From positions 57,176 through 121,175 of the forward strand of contig DYFV01000004.1 of the NCBI GenBank assembly GCA_020725025.1: a DNA stretch of 64,000 nt. Direction: 5' to 3'. The notes beneath the pieces were generated by a model that saw only the letters and a program-made list of their open reading frames with translations, did no database searches and was not told the DNA's origin. Of the stretch, positions 25,481 to 35,565 are shown piece by piece; the stretch's first letter is position 1, and every line of letters starts with the position of its first letter. The position numbers and the translations under genes were made by a program. This DNA comes from Azoarcus sp. (GTDB lineage Bacteria; Pseudomonadota; Gammaproteobacteria; Burkholderiales; Rhodocyclaceae).

Positions 25481-26272
25481 TCAGCGCCCTGCCGGCGCCT
25501 GCTTGCGTGCCACGTGATTGGCGATCGCCACGTACTCGCCCACGGTTAGCCGCTCCCCGCGCAGGCCCGGGTCGAGATCGAGCGCCGTGTAATCGGCCTC
25601 GGCGAGGAACTCCCGCAGCGTGTTGCGCAGGGTCTTGCGTCGCTGGCCGAAGGCCGCGGCAACGATGCGCGCGAACAGCGCCTCGTCCTCGGCGGCGAGC
25701 TCGGCCGCCGGCAGCGGCACCATGCGCACGATGCTGGACGTGACCTTGGGCGCCGGCCGGAACGCCCCGGGCGGCACGTCGAACAGGCGGGCCATGCGGA
25801 AGCGGTACTGCAGCATCACCGACAGGCGCCCGTAGTCCTCGCTGCCCGGCGCGGCCACCATGCGCATCACCACCTCCTTCTGCAGCATGAAGGTCATGTC
25901 GCGCACCTGGGCCGCGAAGCCGGCCAGGTGGAAGAGCAGCGGCGTGGAGATGTTGTAGGGCAGATTGCCGACCACGCGCAGCGGCGTGCCGAGACTGCCG
26001 AAATCGAATTCGAGCGCGTCGCCCTCGTGGACGGTGAGGCGCTCGGGCGGGTAGGTCTCGTGCAGCCGCGCGATGAGGTCGCGGTCGATCTCCACCACGT
26101 GCAGATGCCCCAGCCGCTCCACCAGCGGCGCGGTCATCGCACCGAGACCGGGACCGATCTCGACCATGGTCTCGCCCGCCACCGGGCGGATCGCGTCGAT
26201 GATCTTGCGGATGATGTTCGGGTCGGACAGGAAGTTCTGCCCGAAGCGCTTGCGGGCGCGATGTTCGGTCAT
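25481..26272 (-). CDS. rsmA: 16S rRNA dimethyladenosine transferase
   Basis: The product is 263 residues. RsmA (KsgA) dimethylates two adjacent adenosines near the 3' end of 16S rRNA. Marks are [30 protein letters not shown] (SAM loop) and [14 protein letters not shown] (the target-base motif). Its start overlaps the end of pdxA by four bases. This is the usual surA-pdxA-rsmA order of proteobacteria and gives coupled expression. Confidence 0.95.
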   Translation of the reverse strand: MTEHRARKRFGQNFLSDPNIIRKIIDAIRPVAGETMVEIGPGLGAMTAPLVERLGHLHVVEIDRDLIARLHETYPPERLTVHEGDALEFDFGSLGTPLRVVGNLPYNISTPLLFHLAGFAAQVRDMTFMLQKEVVMRMVAAPGSEDYGRLSVMLQYRFRMARLFDVPPGAFRPAPKVTSSIVRMVPLPAAELAAEDEALFARIVAAAFGQRRKTLRNTLREFLAEADYTALDLDPGLRGERLTVGEYVAIANHVARKQAPAGR

Positions 26273-27255
26273 GCGGGCGTTCCGTTGCGCGAGCGCGCGG
26301 CGGCCATGTCGATGGCGAGCTCGAGGGCGGTGAAGAGGCTGCCCGGGTCCGCGCGGCCGGTGCCGGCGAGATCGAGCGCGGTGCCGTGGTCCACCGAGGT
26401 GCGCACGATCGGCAACCCCAGGGTCACGTTCACTCCGCCGCCGAAGCTCGCGTGCTTGAGCACCGGCAGGCCCTGGTCGTGATACATGGCGAGCACCGCG
26501 TCGCCCTGCGCCAGGGTATGCGGCACGAAGAGCGTGTCCGCCGGCAGCGGCCCCACGAGCGACATGCCCTCGCCGCGCAGCTTCTCCAGCACCGGACCGA
26601 TCACCTCGATCTCCTCGCGCCCCATGTGTCCGCCCTCTCCCGCGTGGGGATTGAGGCCGGCCACCAGGATGCGCGGGGCGGCGATCCCGAAGTGCGCCAC
26701 CAGGTCGTGGTGCAGGATGCGCAGCGTCTCCTCCAGCACGGCCGGGGTGATCGCGGCCGGCACCGCGGCGAGCGGCAGGTGTGTGGTGGCGAGCGCCACC
26801 CGCATGCCGCCGCCGGTGAGCATCATCACCACGCGCGGCGTGCCGGTGTGCTCGGCGAGATACTCGGTGTGGCCGCTGAAGGGAATGCCGGCCTCGTTGA
26901 TGACGCCCTTGTGCACCGGCGCGGTGACCATGGCGGCGAACTCGCCGCCGACGCAGCCGGCAAGCGCCCGATCGAGAAGCGCGAGCACGTAGCGGGCGTT
27001 TGCGGGGTCGAGCCGGCCGGGCACCGCAGGCGCACCGAGGGGGACGTGAAGCACCTCCAGCGTGCCCGGCGCGGGAGTCGCGTCCCGGTCGTACTCGCGA
27101 AGCGGCACACCGGGCGCGCGGGCCCGCAAGAGCTCGCGATCACCGAGCACGACCGGGCGTACCGGCCAGGGCCGCCCGGCGAGCTGCGCACAGAGTTCGG
27201 GTCCGACGCCGGCGGGCTCGCCGCTGGTGACGGCGAGGATGGGCAGGGCGCTCAC
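26269..27255 (-). CDS. pdxA: 4-hydroxythreonine-4-phosphate dehydrogenase
   Basis: The product is 328 residues. PdxA oxidises 4-phosphohydroxythreonine on the way to pyridoxal phosphate. Conserved parts are [36 protein letters not shown] (with a metal-binding His), [13 protein letters not shown], and [20 protein letters not shown] with [14 protein letters not shown]. The start is GTG at 27255, eight bases after the surA stop. Confidence 0.95.
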   Translation of the reverse strand: MSALPILAVTSGEPAGVGPELCAQLAGRPWPVRPVVLGDRELLRARAPGVPLREYDRDATPAPGTLEVLHVPLGAPAVPGRLDPANARYVLALLDRALAGCVGGEFAAMVTAPVHKGVINEAGIPFSGHTEYLAEHTGTPRVVMMLTGGGMRVALATTHLPLAAVPAAITPAVLEETLRILHHDLVAHFGIAAPRILVAGLNPHAGEGGHMGREEIEVIGPVLEKLRGEGMSLVGPLPADTLFVPHTLAQGDAVLAMYHDQGLPVLKHASFGGGVNVTLGLPIVRTSVDHGTALDLAGTGRADPGSLFTALELAIDMAAARSRNGTPA

Positions 27256-27263
27256 GCGGGCCT

Positions 27264-28586
27264 TCAGCTCTCGAACCGGTACTCGACGTAGGTGCGGTCG
27301 CGCAGCTGGCGCAGCCAGTCCTCGAAGGCCTCGGCCGCCTTGCGCTCACGCAGCGCGTTGCGGGCGAGCGCCCGGCGGCGCTCCTCGGAGACGTCCTGCA
27401 TGCGCCGTTCCTCCACCTTGATCAGGTGCCAGCCGAAAGGCGAGCGCACGGGCTGGCTCACCTCGCCCGGCTGCAGCGCGTTCATGGCCCGCTCGAACTC
27501 GGGGACGGTGTCGCCGGGCGAGAGCCAGCCCAGGTCCCCTCCCTTGGCGGCCGACAGGTCGGCCGAGTTGGCGCGTGCCAGTTCGGCGAAGTCCGCACCG
27601 CCCTGCACGATGCGCTCGCGCAGGCCGACGAGGCGGCTCTCGGCCTCGCTGTCGGAGAGGATCTCGGAGGTACGCAGCAGGATGTGGCGGGCGCGCGTCT
27701 GCTGGAGCGCGAGCGGAGCGTCCCCCGCACCGCCGCGCCGATCGAGGACCTTCACGATATGCAGGCCGGCCGCGCTGCGCAGCACCGGCGACACCTCGCC
27801 GGCCTGCAACTTGCCCGCGGCGTCGGCGAAGAGCGCCGGCAGGCGGTCGCGGCTGCGCCACCCCAGCTCGCCGCCGCTCATCGCGTCCGGCGCATCGGAG
27901 TAGGTCGCCGCAAGCCGCGCGAAGTCCTCGCCGGCCGCGAGCTTCTCCTTGACCGCCTCGGCGCGCGCGGCCACCACGGCCACCTGCTCCGGTGTGGCCG
28001 ATTCGGGCAGCCGCATAAGGATGTGGGCGAGCAGCAGCTCCTCGCCCGAGAGCGCCTCCGGATTGTTGGCGAGGAAGTTGTCGATCTCGGCGTCGGTCAC
28101 CACCACCCGGCTGTCGACCTCGCGCTCGCGCAGCCGCGTGAGCAGGATCTCGGTACGGACCTCCTCGCGGAACCGTGTCCAGGCGATCCCGTCGCGCTCC
28201 AGGGCCGCGCGAAGCTCGGTCGGGGAGAGCCGGTTGTTTTCGGCGATGCGCGCGATGGCGCGCTCCAGCGTGGCGTCGTCGATCCGCAGCCCGGACTCGC
28301 GCGCGTGCTGCAGTTGGGCCCGCTCGAGCACGAGGCGCTCGAGCACCTGGCGCCGGAGCAGGTCCTCCGGCGGCAGCTGGGTTCCCTGGCGCTGCAGCTG
28401 GCGAACCGCCTGCTCGACGCGCTCGCGCAGCTCCAGCGTCGTGATCACCTCGTCGTTGACCACGGCGACGATGCGATCGACGGCGACCGAGCGCGGCTGG
28501 CCCGATGCGGCCGTGGGCAGCAGCGCGGCAGCGCAGGTGAGCCCGGCACACAGGAGCAGGCTGAAACGCGAGGCAATTCGATTCAT
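27264..28586 (-). CDS. surA: periplasmic chaperone and peptidyl-prolyl isomerase SurA
   Basis: The product is 440 residues. A signal peptide (about 1-33) is followed by the SurA N-domain ([20 protein letters not shown]). Two PpiC parvulin domains come next, the first around 180-285 ([17 protein letters not shown]) and the second around 295-400 ([20 protein letters not shown]). The chain ends with [19 protein letters not shown]. It helps fold outer-membrane proteins, including LptD, which is encoded just upstream and probably cotranscribed. ATG at 28586 gives the intact signal peptide. Confidence 0.95.
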   Translation of the reverse strand: MNRIASRFSLLLCAGLTCAAALLPTAASGQPRSVAVDRIVAVVNDEVITTLELRERVEQAVRQLQRQGTQLPPEDLLRRQVLERLVLERAQLQHARESGLRIDDATLERAIARIAENNRLSPTELRAALERDGIAWTRFREEVRTEILLTRLREREVDSRVVVTDAEIDNFLANNPEALSGEELLLAHILMRLPESATPEQVAVVAARAEAVKEKLAAGEDFARLAATYSDAPDAMSGGELGWRSRDRLPALFADAAGKLQAGEVSPVLRSAAGLHIVKVLDRRGGAGDAPLALQQTRARHILLRTSEILSDSEAESRLVGLRERIVQGGADFAELARANSADLSAAKGGDLGWLSPGDTVPEFERAMNALQPGEVSQPVRSPFGWHLIKVEERRMQDVSEERRRALARNALRERKAAEAFEDWLRQLRDRTYVEYRFES

Positions 28587-28611
28587 GGCATCTCTGACGA
28601 TTGGTTGGAAC

Positions 28612-31101
28612 TCAGTAGGCGCCGAACACGGCTTCGCCCGTCGGCTCGTTGATCTTCCCATAACCGGGCACGCTGCGTTTCAGCAGATTGAGCGGACTGG
28701 ACCCCACGCTCGCCAGTCCGTTCAGTTCCAGCTGCACGAAAAGTGCCTGGGTGACATCCTCGGGGTTGGTCGCGAACCGATGCAGCACGGTACGCAGCAC
28801 CCAGCAGCCGCCGTTGTACTCGAGGCCGGCGAGCGCCTCGGTGATGCGATCGTCCTCGAGCGAACGGGTCACGCGCCCCACGCCGTACCAGCGCCCGCCC
28901 AGGGGCCACTGGCCGGACAGGTCGAGATCGCGCAGGGTACCCGTGGTGGCGTCGGCGAGCACCGCCTCGCGCGCGTAGCGATAGCTCAGGTTGAGCGCCT
29001 TGGCGTAATCGGGCTGGTAGCGCACGCTGAAGTTCAAGCGCTCGGTCCACCGGTCCCGCGGATTGTACTGCCAGGCGGAGTCGAGCGAGATCGCGCGCGT
29101 GAGCCGTCCGCCGAAGGCGGCCAGCACGTCGGCGCGGCGGCCGGTGCGCGGCGTCTCCACCGGCGCCTGCCCGAGCTGGTTCAGGGTAACGCGCTGATCC
29201 TCGAAGTAGTAGCGCTGACCGATGGTCGCGCGCATGCGCTCGCCGCCGCTCTCCGGGTCGATCAGCCGCGAGGTGACGGCGGCCGTGACCTGGTTGGCGT
29301 CGGCGATCCGGTCGCCGCCGGCGTAGAGGTTCTCCGAGAAGATCTGCGCGAAGCCGAAGTCGTAGCGCGCGGTATCGAACAGCGGGATGTCGTTCTGGCG
29401 CTCGAAGGGGATGTGCACGTAGTAGATGCGCGGCTCGAGCGTCTGCAGGTAGTTCCGCCCGAAGATGCGCGCGTCGCGCTCGAAGGCGAGCCCGCTGTCG
29501 ACCGTGAAGATCGGCAGGCTGCGGGTGATCTCCTCGCGCCCGCCCGGCAAGGGACGCTCGAGCTGGTAGCGCGTGTAGTGCATGCCGATCTTGGGCGTCA
29601 CGTAGTAGCCGGCGCGCACGAAGGGCAGCGCGATCTGCGGGTACGCGATGAACCGTGCGCCTTCGGCGCGGTTCGGATCCGGGTGATCGAACTGCACGAA
29701 CTCACCCTGCATCAGGAAGTTCGCGCCCCATGGCAGATCGGGCCGGTTCGCGTTGAGCGCGAGCTGGGGCAGGCGCCGATACGGGTCGGCGCCCGACAGC
29801 GTCTGGTAGCTCTGCAGCAGGGCCGAGGCGCTCCACCATTCGCCGCCGACATAGGTCAGCTGGGCCTGGCGCAGCAGGTTCACCCGGGAGGCCACGGACA
29901 GCCGCGTGCTGAGATCCTCGAAGTATTCGTTGTCGCTCACCGCATTGAAATCGAGCGATCCGTACAGCGTGGGCGAGAACCAGTGCTGGTGCTGGAAGGA
30001 GCCGAGTGCCCGCTCCTCGCCGGTCACGTTGTCGCTCGGCAGCCACTCCACATGGCTCTCGCCGCGGTAGCTCGGCGTGAGGTAGCGGAATTCGCCGGCG
30101 AGTTGCAGGCCGCGGCGCCCCATGTAGCGCGGCGCGAGGGTCGCGTCGTAGTTGGGGGCGATGTTCCAGTAGTACGGCACCGAGATATCGATCCCGGTCT
30201 TGTTGGACACGCCGTAGGTAGGCGCGAGGAATCCGGACTGGCGCTGTCCGACGAGCGGAAAGTCGGCCCACGGCCACCAGAAGATGGGCACGTCCTGGAA
30301 CACCACCGCGCCACCGCGCACCACACCGACGTTGCGGTCGTAGTCGAGCTCGAGCTCGCGCGCGCGGATGTACCAGTCGGGATCGTCCGGCTCGCAGGTG
30401 GTCCAGGTGGCGTTCTTCAGGCGGTACTGGTTCTCGCCCTCGAAGTACATCACGTCCGCCCCGCCGCTGCCCGACACCTCGCGCGGCTGCTCGCCGGCAA
30501 CGGGCTCGCGCTGGCGCGTGATGAAGTAGCGCGGCGACTCGAACTCGCCCACACGCTCCTGCACCTTCAGCTCGGCACGTGGGCCGGTCACCAGGTCGTC
30601 GCCCTGCATCAGGCGCACGTTCCCCTCGGCCACCGCCACGTCGGTAAGCTCCCGGTAGGTAAGGCGGTCGGCGGAAAGCAGGATGTCGTCTTGCTGCAGC
30701 TGGGCCTCGCCTTCGGCCACCAGCTCGACCTCGCGGGTACCGGTGATGCGCAGCGCCCGGACCTCGGTGGCGCCGGGCGCCAGCTCGCTCCTCTCGGCTG
30801 CAGCAGGCGCGGCATCGGACCGGGGCGTGGCGGCAGACGTGGCCGGCGCGGCCATTGGAGCGACCGGCGGCACGGCAGCCGATGCGCCTGACGGCGCGGC
30901 GTCCGCCGCCGCGGGCGGCCTGTCCGGCGCCGGAGCAGGCGCACCGGCCTCGGGTTTCGGCGCGCCGCGCACCGGCCCGCCGCGGACCAGATCCGGCGAC
31001 ACCACCAAGGGGGGCATCCCTGCGGCGAGGGTCGTGCCCGACAGGGTGCAGAGCAGCAGCGGAATCAGCCGCACCCGCGTTCTCAATCGCGATTCGCGCA
31101 A
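28612..31101 (-). CDS. lptD: LPS-assembly outer-membrane protein LptD
   Basis: The product is 829 residues from a TTG start at 31101 that has GGGGA at the right distance. No ATG fits before the signal peptide (RLIPLLLCTLSGTTLAAG). A Pro/Ala-rich spacer (about residues 35-105) precedes the OstA domain (VAEGEAQLQQDDILLSADRL). Then comes the large barrel (from FWWPWADFPLVGQRQSGFLA). Cysteines in TTCEPDD and NGGCWVL could make the inter-domain disulfide. It inserts LPS in the outer membrane. It is divergent from amgK-murU and upstream of surA, the usual arrangement. Confidence 0.92.
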   Translation of the reverse strand: MRESRLRTRVRLIPLLLCTLSGTTLAAGMPPLVVSPDLVRGGPVRGAPKPEAGAPAPAPDRPPAAADAAPSGASAAVPPVAPMAAPATSAATPRSDAAPAAAERSELAPGATEVRALRITGTREVELVAEGEAQLQQDDILLSADRLTYRELTDVAVAEGNVRLMQGDDLVTGPRAELKVQERVGEFESPRYFITRQREPVAGEQPREVSGSGGADVMYFEGENQYRLKNATWTTCEPDDPDWYIRARELELDYDRNVGVVRGGAVVFQDVPIFWWPWADFPLVGQRQSGFLAPTYGVSNKTGIDISVPYYWNIAPNYDATLAPRYMGRRGLQLAGEFRYLTPSYRGESHVEWLPSDNVTGEERALGSFQHQHWFSPTLYGSLDFNAVSDNEYFEDLSTRLSVASRVNLLRQAQLTYVGGEWWSASALLQSYQTLSGADPYRRLPQLALNANRPDLPWGANFLMQGEFVQFDHPDPNRAEGARFIAYPQIALPFVRAGYYVTPKIGMHYTRYQLERPLPGGREEITRSLPIFTVDSGLAFERDARIFGRNYLQTLEPRIYYVHIPFERQNDIPLFDTARYDFGFAQIFSENLYAGGDRIADANQVTAAVTSRLIDPESGGERMRATIGQRYYFEDQRVTLNQLGQAPVETPRTGRRADVLAAFGGRLTRAISLDSAWQYNPRDRWTERLNFSVRYQPDYAKALNLSYRYAREAVLADATTGTLRDLDLSGQWPLGGRWYGVGRVTRSLEDDRITEALAGLEYNGGCWVLRTVLHRFATNPEDVTQALFVQLELNGLASVGSSPLNLLKRSVPGYGKINEPTGEAVFGAY

Positions 31102-31206
31102 ATCGCAGTCCCCTTTCGTGGATAAGATTGGCGACGAGGGTGCCCGGCACCGTCGTCGCCTTTTGCTAAACTCGCGGATTTTACACGAAGCCTCGCGGAG
31201 AACCCG

Positions 31207-32208
31207 GTGGAACGACTCGCACAATTGCATGAATGGCTGCAAGGCCTGTTTCCCGGACGGCATTTCGAGCTCGCGCCGGCCTCGGCCGATGCGAGCTTCC
31301 GGCGCTATTTCCGGGTGCGCTTCGATGACGGCAGCACCCGCGTGGTGATGGACGCGCCGCCCGCCCACGAGGACTGCCGCCCCTGGCTGCATGTGGAAGA
31401 GCTCTTCCGCGCGGCCGGCGCCAACGTACCCGAGGTGTTCGCCCAGGATCTCGCCCAGGGCTTCCTGCTGCTGTCCGACCTGGGCAGCACCACCTATCGC
31501 GCCGCGCTCACGCCCGACAATGCCGCCCACCTCTACGCCGATGCGCTCGGCGCGCTCATCGCCGTACAGCGCGCGAGCCGCCCGGGCGTGCTGCCCGAGT
31601 ACTCGCGCGAGCTGCTGCTGCGGGAGCTCGAGCTCTTCCCCGAGTGGTACGTGGCGCGCCACAAGGGCGTGACCCTGGACGCCCGTCAGCGGGCGCTGCT
31701 CGACACCGCCTTCGAGCGCATCCTGGCGGTGAATCTCGCCGAGCCCCGGGTCTTCGTACACCGCGACTACCACAGCCGCAACCTGATGTATCTGCCCGAG
31801 GGCGGCAACCCGGGCGTCGTGGATTTCCAGGACGCGGTCTACGGCCCCATCACCTACGACCTCGTCTCCCTCTTCAAGGACGCCTACATCCACTGGGAGG
31901 AGGAGTTCACCCTCGACCTGCTGGTGCGCTACTGGGAGACCGCGCGCTCGCTGGGCCTGCCGGTGCGCGCCGACTTCGCCGAGTTCCACCGAGACTACGA
32001 ATGGATGGGCGTGCAGCGTCACGTCAAGGTGCTCGGCATCTTCGCCCGCCTCTACCATCGCGACGGCAAGGAGGGCTACCTCCAGGACATGCCCCTGGTG
32101 ATGGACTACCTGCGCCGCGCCTGCCGGCGCTACGGCGAGCTTGCGCCGCTCACGCGCCTGCTCGACGAGATCGACCCCGAGCCGGTCACCGTCGGCTACA
32201 CCTTCTGA
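31207..32208 (+). CDS. amgK: N-acetylmuramate/N-acetylglucosamine kinase AmgK
   Basis: The product is 333 residues with an aminoglycoside-phosphotransferase fold. Marks are ADASFRRYFRVRFDDG, FLLLSDLGSTTY, the catalytic HRDYHSRNLMYL (Asp as base) and VVDFQDAVYGPITYDLVSLF. It phosphorylates amino sugars recovered from the cell wall so that MurU can make UDP-MurNAc, bypassing de novo synthesis. It starts with GTG at 31207 preceded by GGAGA. The murU gene follows after one base. Confidence 0.92.
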   Translation: MERLAQLHEWLQGLFPGRHFELAPASADASFRRYFRVRFDDGSTRVVMDAPPAHEDCRPWLHVEELFRAAGANVPEVFAQDLAQGFLLLSDLGSTTYRAALTPDNAAHLYADALGALIAVQRASRPGVLPEYSRELLLRELELFPEWYVARHKGVTLDARQRALLDTAFERILAVNLAEPRVFVHRDYHSRNLMYLPEGGNPGVVDFQDAVYGPITYDLVSLFKDAYIHWEEEFTLDLLVRYWETARSLGLPVRADFAEFHRDYEWMGVQRHVKVLGIFARLYHRDGKEGYLQDMPLVMDYLRRACRRYGELAPLTRLLDEIDPEPVTVGYTF

Positions 32209-32209
32209 A

Positions 32210-32893
32210 ATGCGCGCGATGATCCTCGCGGCCGGGCGCGGCGAGCGCATGCGCCCGCTCACCGACAGCTGCCCCAAGCCGCTCTTGCCGGCCGGCGGCA
32301 AGCCGCTCATCGCGTGGCACCTGGAGCGGCTCGCCGCGGCCGGCTTCGAGGACGTGGCGATCAACCACGCTCACCTCGGCGCCATGATCGAAGCCGCGCT
32401 GGGCGACGGCCGCCGCTTCGGGCTGCGCATCGGCTACTCGCCGGAGGTGCGCGCCCTCGAGACGGCGGGCGGCATCCGAAAGGCGATGCCCCTCCTGGGC
32501 GACGGCCCCTTCCTGGTGGTGAACGGCGACATCTTCTGCGACGCGGACCTCGGCGCCTTCGCCGCCGACGGGGCCGAGCGGATCGCCGCGGGCGGGCTCG
32601 CCCATCTGCTGATGGTGCCCAATCCCGAGCATCATCCGGGCGGGGACTTCCACCTCGCCGGCGATCGCATCACGGACACAGGCGAGCCGCGCGTCACCTT
32701 CTCCGGAATCGGGGTCTATGCTCCCTCGCTTTTCGCCGCGCTCACGCCGGGGGAGCCGGCCAGGCTGGCGCCGCTGCTGCGCTCGGCCATGGTCGAGGAC
32801 CGCGTCTCCGGCGCTCTGCACGAGGGCTACTGGCTGGACGTCGGCACGCCCGCGCGGCTCGCCGAGCTCGACCACCGCCTCGCGGCCGCCTGA
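32210..32893 (+). CDS. murU: N-acetylmuramate-1-phosphate uridylyltransferase MurU
   Basis: The product is 227 residues. The nucleotidyltransferase signature MILAAGRGERMRPLTDSCPK is followed by KPLLPAGGKPLIAWHLERL, FLVVNGDIFCD (metal-binding Asp) and YWLDVGTPARLAEL. It turns MurNAc-1-phosphate and UTP into UDP-MurNAc. The one-base gap to amgK means the recycling pair is made together. Confidence 0.92.
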   Translation: MRAMILAAGRGERMRPLTDSCPKPLLPAGGKPLIAWHLERLAAAGFEDVAINHAHLGAMIEAALGDGRRFGLRIGYSPEVRALETAGGIRKAMPLLGDGPFLVVNGDIFCDADLGAFAADGAERIAAGGLAHLLMVPNPEHHPGGDFHLAGDRITDTGEPRVTFSGIGVYAPSLFAALTPGEPARLAPLLRSAMVEDRVSGALHEGYWLDVGTPARLAELDHRLAAA

Positions 32894-32951
32894 ACGCGGC
32901 ACCGGGTACCCGGTCGAATCGACCATACCCCGCATGCCATAATCCCAGCCC

Positions 32952-34304
32952 ATGAACATCGACCCCCAGCTCCCTGCCATCGACGCCGGCCCGTTCCGGG
33001 CGCGCCGCGAGCGCTTCATCGCGCACATGAACGAGACCGGCGGGGGCGTGGCCGTGCTGCCCACCGCCCCCGAGCGCGCACGCAACCGCGACACCCACTA
33101 CCCCTACCGCTTCGACAGCTACTTCCACTACCTGACCGGCTTCGGCGAACCCGAGGCGGTGCTCGTGCTGGTTGCCGGAGACGAGCCGCGCACCATCCTG
33201 TTCTGCCGCGAGAAGAACGAGGAGCGCGAGATCTGGGAGGGCTGGCGCCACGGGCCCGAGGTGGCGCGCGAGCGCTTCGGCTTCGACGAGGCCGCACCCA
33301 TCGGCGAGTTCGACCAGCGCCTGCCCGAGCTGCTGGCCAACCAGCCCGCCTTGTGGTGCGCCTTCGGCTACGACGCCGAGTGGGACGCCCGCGTGCTGCG
33401 TGCGCTGAACACCGTGCGGGGCAACGCGCGCACCGGGGTGGTGCCGCCGCACGCGGTGCGCGACGTGCGTGCCGAACTGGACGAGATGCGGCTCGTCAAG
33501 GACGCAAGCGAGATCGCCATCATGCGCCGTGCCGCAGCGATCTCGAGCGCGGCGCACCGCCGCGCCATGGCGGCGACCCGTCCGGGGCGCCACGAGTACG
33601 AGATCGAAGCGGAGCTCCTGCACGCCTTCCGCAGCGCCGGCAGCCAATACCCCGCCTACCCCTCCATCGTGGCGAGCGGCGCCAACGCCTGCGTGCTGCA
33701 CTACGTCTCGAACGACCGCCGCATGGAAGACGGCGAGCTGCTGCTGATCGACGCCGGCTGCGAGCTCGACGGCTACGCCTCCGACATCACCCGCAGCTTC
33801 CCCGTGAATGGCCGCTTCTCGCCCGCCCAGCGCGACATCTACGAGCTCGTGCTCTCGGCACAGACGGATGCGAAGGCCGCCATCCGCCCCGGCGCGCACT
33901 GGAACGCCCCCCACGAGGCGGCGGTGCGCACCCTCTCCCAGGGGCTCATCGATCTGAATCTGCTGACCGGCTCCCTCGACGAGGTGATCGAGCGCGGCGA
34001 CTACCGACGCTTCTACATGCACCGCACCGGCCACTGGCTCGGGCGCGACGTGCATGACGCCGGCGAGTACAAGGCCAACGGCGAATGGCGCCCGCTCGTA
34101 CCCGGCATGGTGCTCACCGTCGAGCCCGGCTGCTACATCCGGCCCGCGCCCGACGTGCCCCAGGCCTTCTGGAACATCGGCGTGCGAATCGAGGACGATG
34201 CCCTGGTCACCGACAGCGGCTGCGAGTTCCTCACCGACGACGCGCCGCGCACCGTCGAGGCGATCGAGGCGCTCATGGAGGAAGCACGCGATGGCGCAGC
34301 CTGA
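32952..34304 (+). CDS. pepP: Xaa-Pro aminopeptidase (aminopeptidase P)
   Basis: The product is 450 residues. The creatinase N-domain has YRFDSYFHYLTGFGEPEAV. The pita-bread domain carries the two-metal ligands: Asp in LLIDAGCELDGYASDITRSF (two), His in RTGHWLGRDVHDAG, Glu in TVEPGCYI and Glu in IGVRIEDDALVT. It removes N-terminal residues before proline. It overlaps the next gene by 14 bases, as in the pepP-ubiH order known from many proteobacteria. Confidence 0.95.
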   Translation: MNIDPQLPAIDAGPFRARRERFIAHMNETGGGVAVLPTAPERARNRDTHYPYRFDSYFHYLTGFGEPEAVLVLVAGDEPRTILFCREKNEEREIWEGWRHGPEVARERFGFDEAAPIGEFDQRLPELLANQPALWCAFGYDAEWDARVLRALNTVRGNARTGVVPPHAVRDVRAELDEMRLVKDASEIAIMRRAAAISSAAHRRAMAATRPGRHEYEIEAELLHAFRSAGSQYPAYPSIVASGANACVLHYVSNDRRMEDGELLLIDAGCELDGYASDITRSFPVNGRFSPAQRDIYELVLSAQTDAKAAIRPGAHWNAPHEAAVRTLSQGLIDLNLLTGSLDEVIERGDYRRFYMHRTGHWLGRDVHDAGEYKANGEWRPLVPGMVLTVEPGCYIRPAPDVPQAFWNIGVRIEDDALVTDSGCEFLTDDAPRTVEAIEALMEEARDGAA

Positions 34305-35430
34305 CGTGCTGGTGGTCGGCGCCGGCCCCGTGGGGCTGGCGCTCGCCCTCGCCTTGAAGGACAGCGGACTGGAGCTGGCGCTCGCCGATGCGCGGCCCCG
34401 CAGCGCGGCCGAAACCGACCCGCGCATCCTCGCCCTCGCCCACGGCACCCGCCTCACGCTGGAGCGGCTGGGCGTATGGGACGGCCTTCCGGCCACGCCC
34501 ATCCGCAGCATCCACGTCTCGCAGCAGGGCGGCTTCGGCCGCACCCGCATCGAGGCCGCCGAGTACGGACAGCCGGCCCTGGGCTACGTGCTTTCGGCCG
34601 GCGCGCTGGCCGGCGCACTGCGCCGCGCGGTGGACGCCGCCGGCATCACCGTGATGGACGAGACCCAGGTCGGCACGCTCGCGCCGGCCGGGGACGAAGT
34701 CGTCGCCCCCTTGGCCGGGGGCGGGGAGCTGCGGGCGGCACTGGTGGCCTGCGCCGAAGGCGCGCTGCGCGCGGACGATCCTGGCGTGGTGGAGCACGAC
34801 TACCACCAGCACGCCCTCATCGCCGAGCTCTCGGTGGCGGGCGGACACCACCACACCGCCTTCGAGCGCTTCACGCCGGAGGGCCCCGTCGCGCTGCTGC
34901 CCTGCGGTGACGGCTACGCGCTGGTGCAGGTCGTCTCGCCCGAGCGGGCCGACAAGCTGCTCGCGCTCGACGATGCGGCCTACCTCGCGCAACTGCAGGC
35001 ACGCCTCGGCAGCCGCGTGCGACTCACCGGGGTGTCCGGCCGCCTGCGCTATCCGCTGACGCTGCGCTACCGGCGCAATCCGGTGGGCGAGCGCACGGTA
35101 TGGCTGGGCAACGCCGCCCAGACCCTGCATCCGGTGGCCGGCCAAGGCTTCAACCTGGCCCTGCGCGACGTGTGGGCCCTCGCCGATACCCTGCTCGGCC
35201 ATCCGGGCGATCCCGGGGCTGCGGCCACCCTCGCGGCCTATGCCCGCGCGCGCAGCCTCGACCGCTTCGGCGCGATCCGCTTCACCGACACCCTGGTGCG
35301 CCTCTTCAGCAACGACCTCCCGCCCCTGCGCGCCCTGCGCGGCGCCGGCCTCCTCGCCCTCGACCTGGCCGCCCCGCTGCGTCACTTCCTCGCCAAACGG
35401 ATGATGTTCGGCGCCCGCGCGTGGCCGTGA
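34291..35430 (+). CDS. ubiH: UbiH/UbiF/VisC-family FAD monooxygenase (ubiquinone hydroxylase)
   Basis: The product is 379 residues. The FAD loop is VLVVGAGPVGLALALAL, and the DG-like motif and second FAD contact are in VWLGNAAQTLHPVAGQGFNL followed by ALRDVWALA. These are family marks of the flavin hydroxylases of ubiquinone synthesis. Linkage with pepP suggests UbiH, but the position hydroxylated (C5, C6 or C1) cannot be told from sequence alone. ATG at 34291 lies inside the end of pepP. Confidence 0.85.
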   Translation: MAQPDVLVVGAGPVGLALALALKDSGLELALADARPRSAAETDPRILALAHGTRLTLERLGVWDGLPATPIRSIHVSQQGGFGRTRIEAAEYGQPALGYVLSAGALAGALRRAVDAAGITVMDETQVGTLAPAGDEVVAPLAGGGELRAALVACAEGALRADDPGVVEHDYHQHALIAELSVAGGHHHTAFERFTPEGPVALLPCGDGYALVQVVSPERADKLLALDDAAYLAQLQARLGSRVRLTGVSGRLRYPLTLRYRRNPVGERTVWLGNAAQTLHPVAGQGFNLALRDVWALADTLLGHPGDPGAAATLAAYARARSLDRFGAIRFTDTLVRLFSNDLPPLRALRGAGLLALDLAAPLRHFLAKRMMFGARAWP

Positions 35431-35490
35431 TTCTCCTGAATTATCCTGGGCTTATACATCAGCATCAGCTAATTCTGGATTGAGTCCAAC

Positions 35491-35506
35491 TACCCCTTTC
35501 GGGGTA
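35491..35506. promoter_or_regulatory. NarL-like 7-2-7 inverted repeat before the haem diguanylate cyclase gene
   Basis: TACCCCT-TT-CGGGGTA fits the head-to-head arrangement of NarL/NarP heptamers (TACYYMT) with one mismatch in the second half. It can also be read as a perfect 6-4-6 repeat. It lies 60-75 bases before the chosen start at 35566. A LuxR/NarL-type response regulator is the likely binder. Confidence 0.5.
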
Positions 35507-35565
35507 ATTGCTGAGCTATCATGGGCGTCCGCGCGCGACCGGCGCGTCCACCGAACGCCATACAC

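Noticed and set aside
31102..32364. Extension of the lptD frame upstream over amgK and murU
   Set aside because: The extra part is antisense to amgK and murU and lies before a good signal peptide and ribosome site at 31101.
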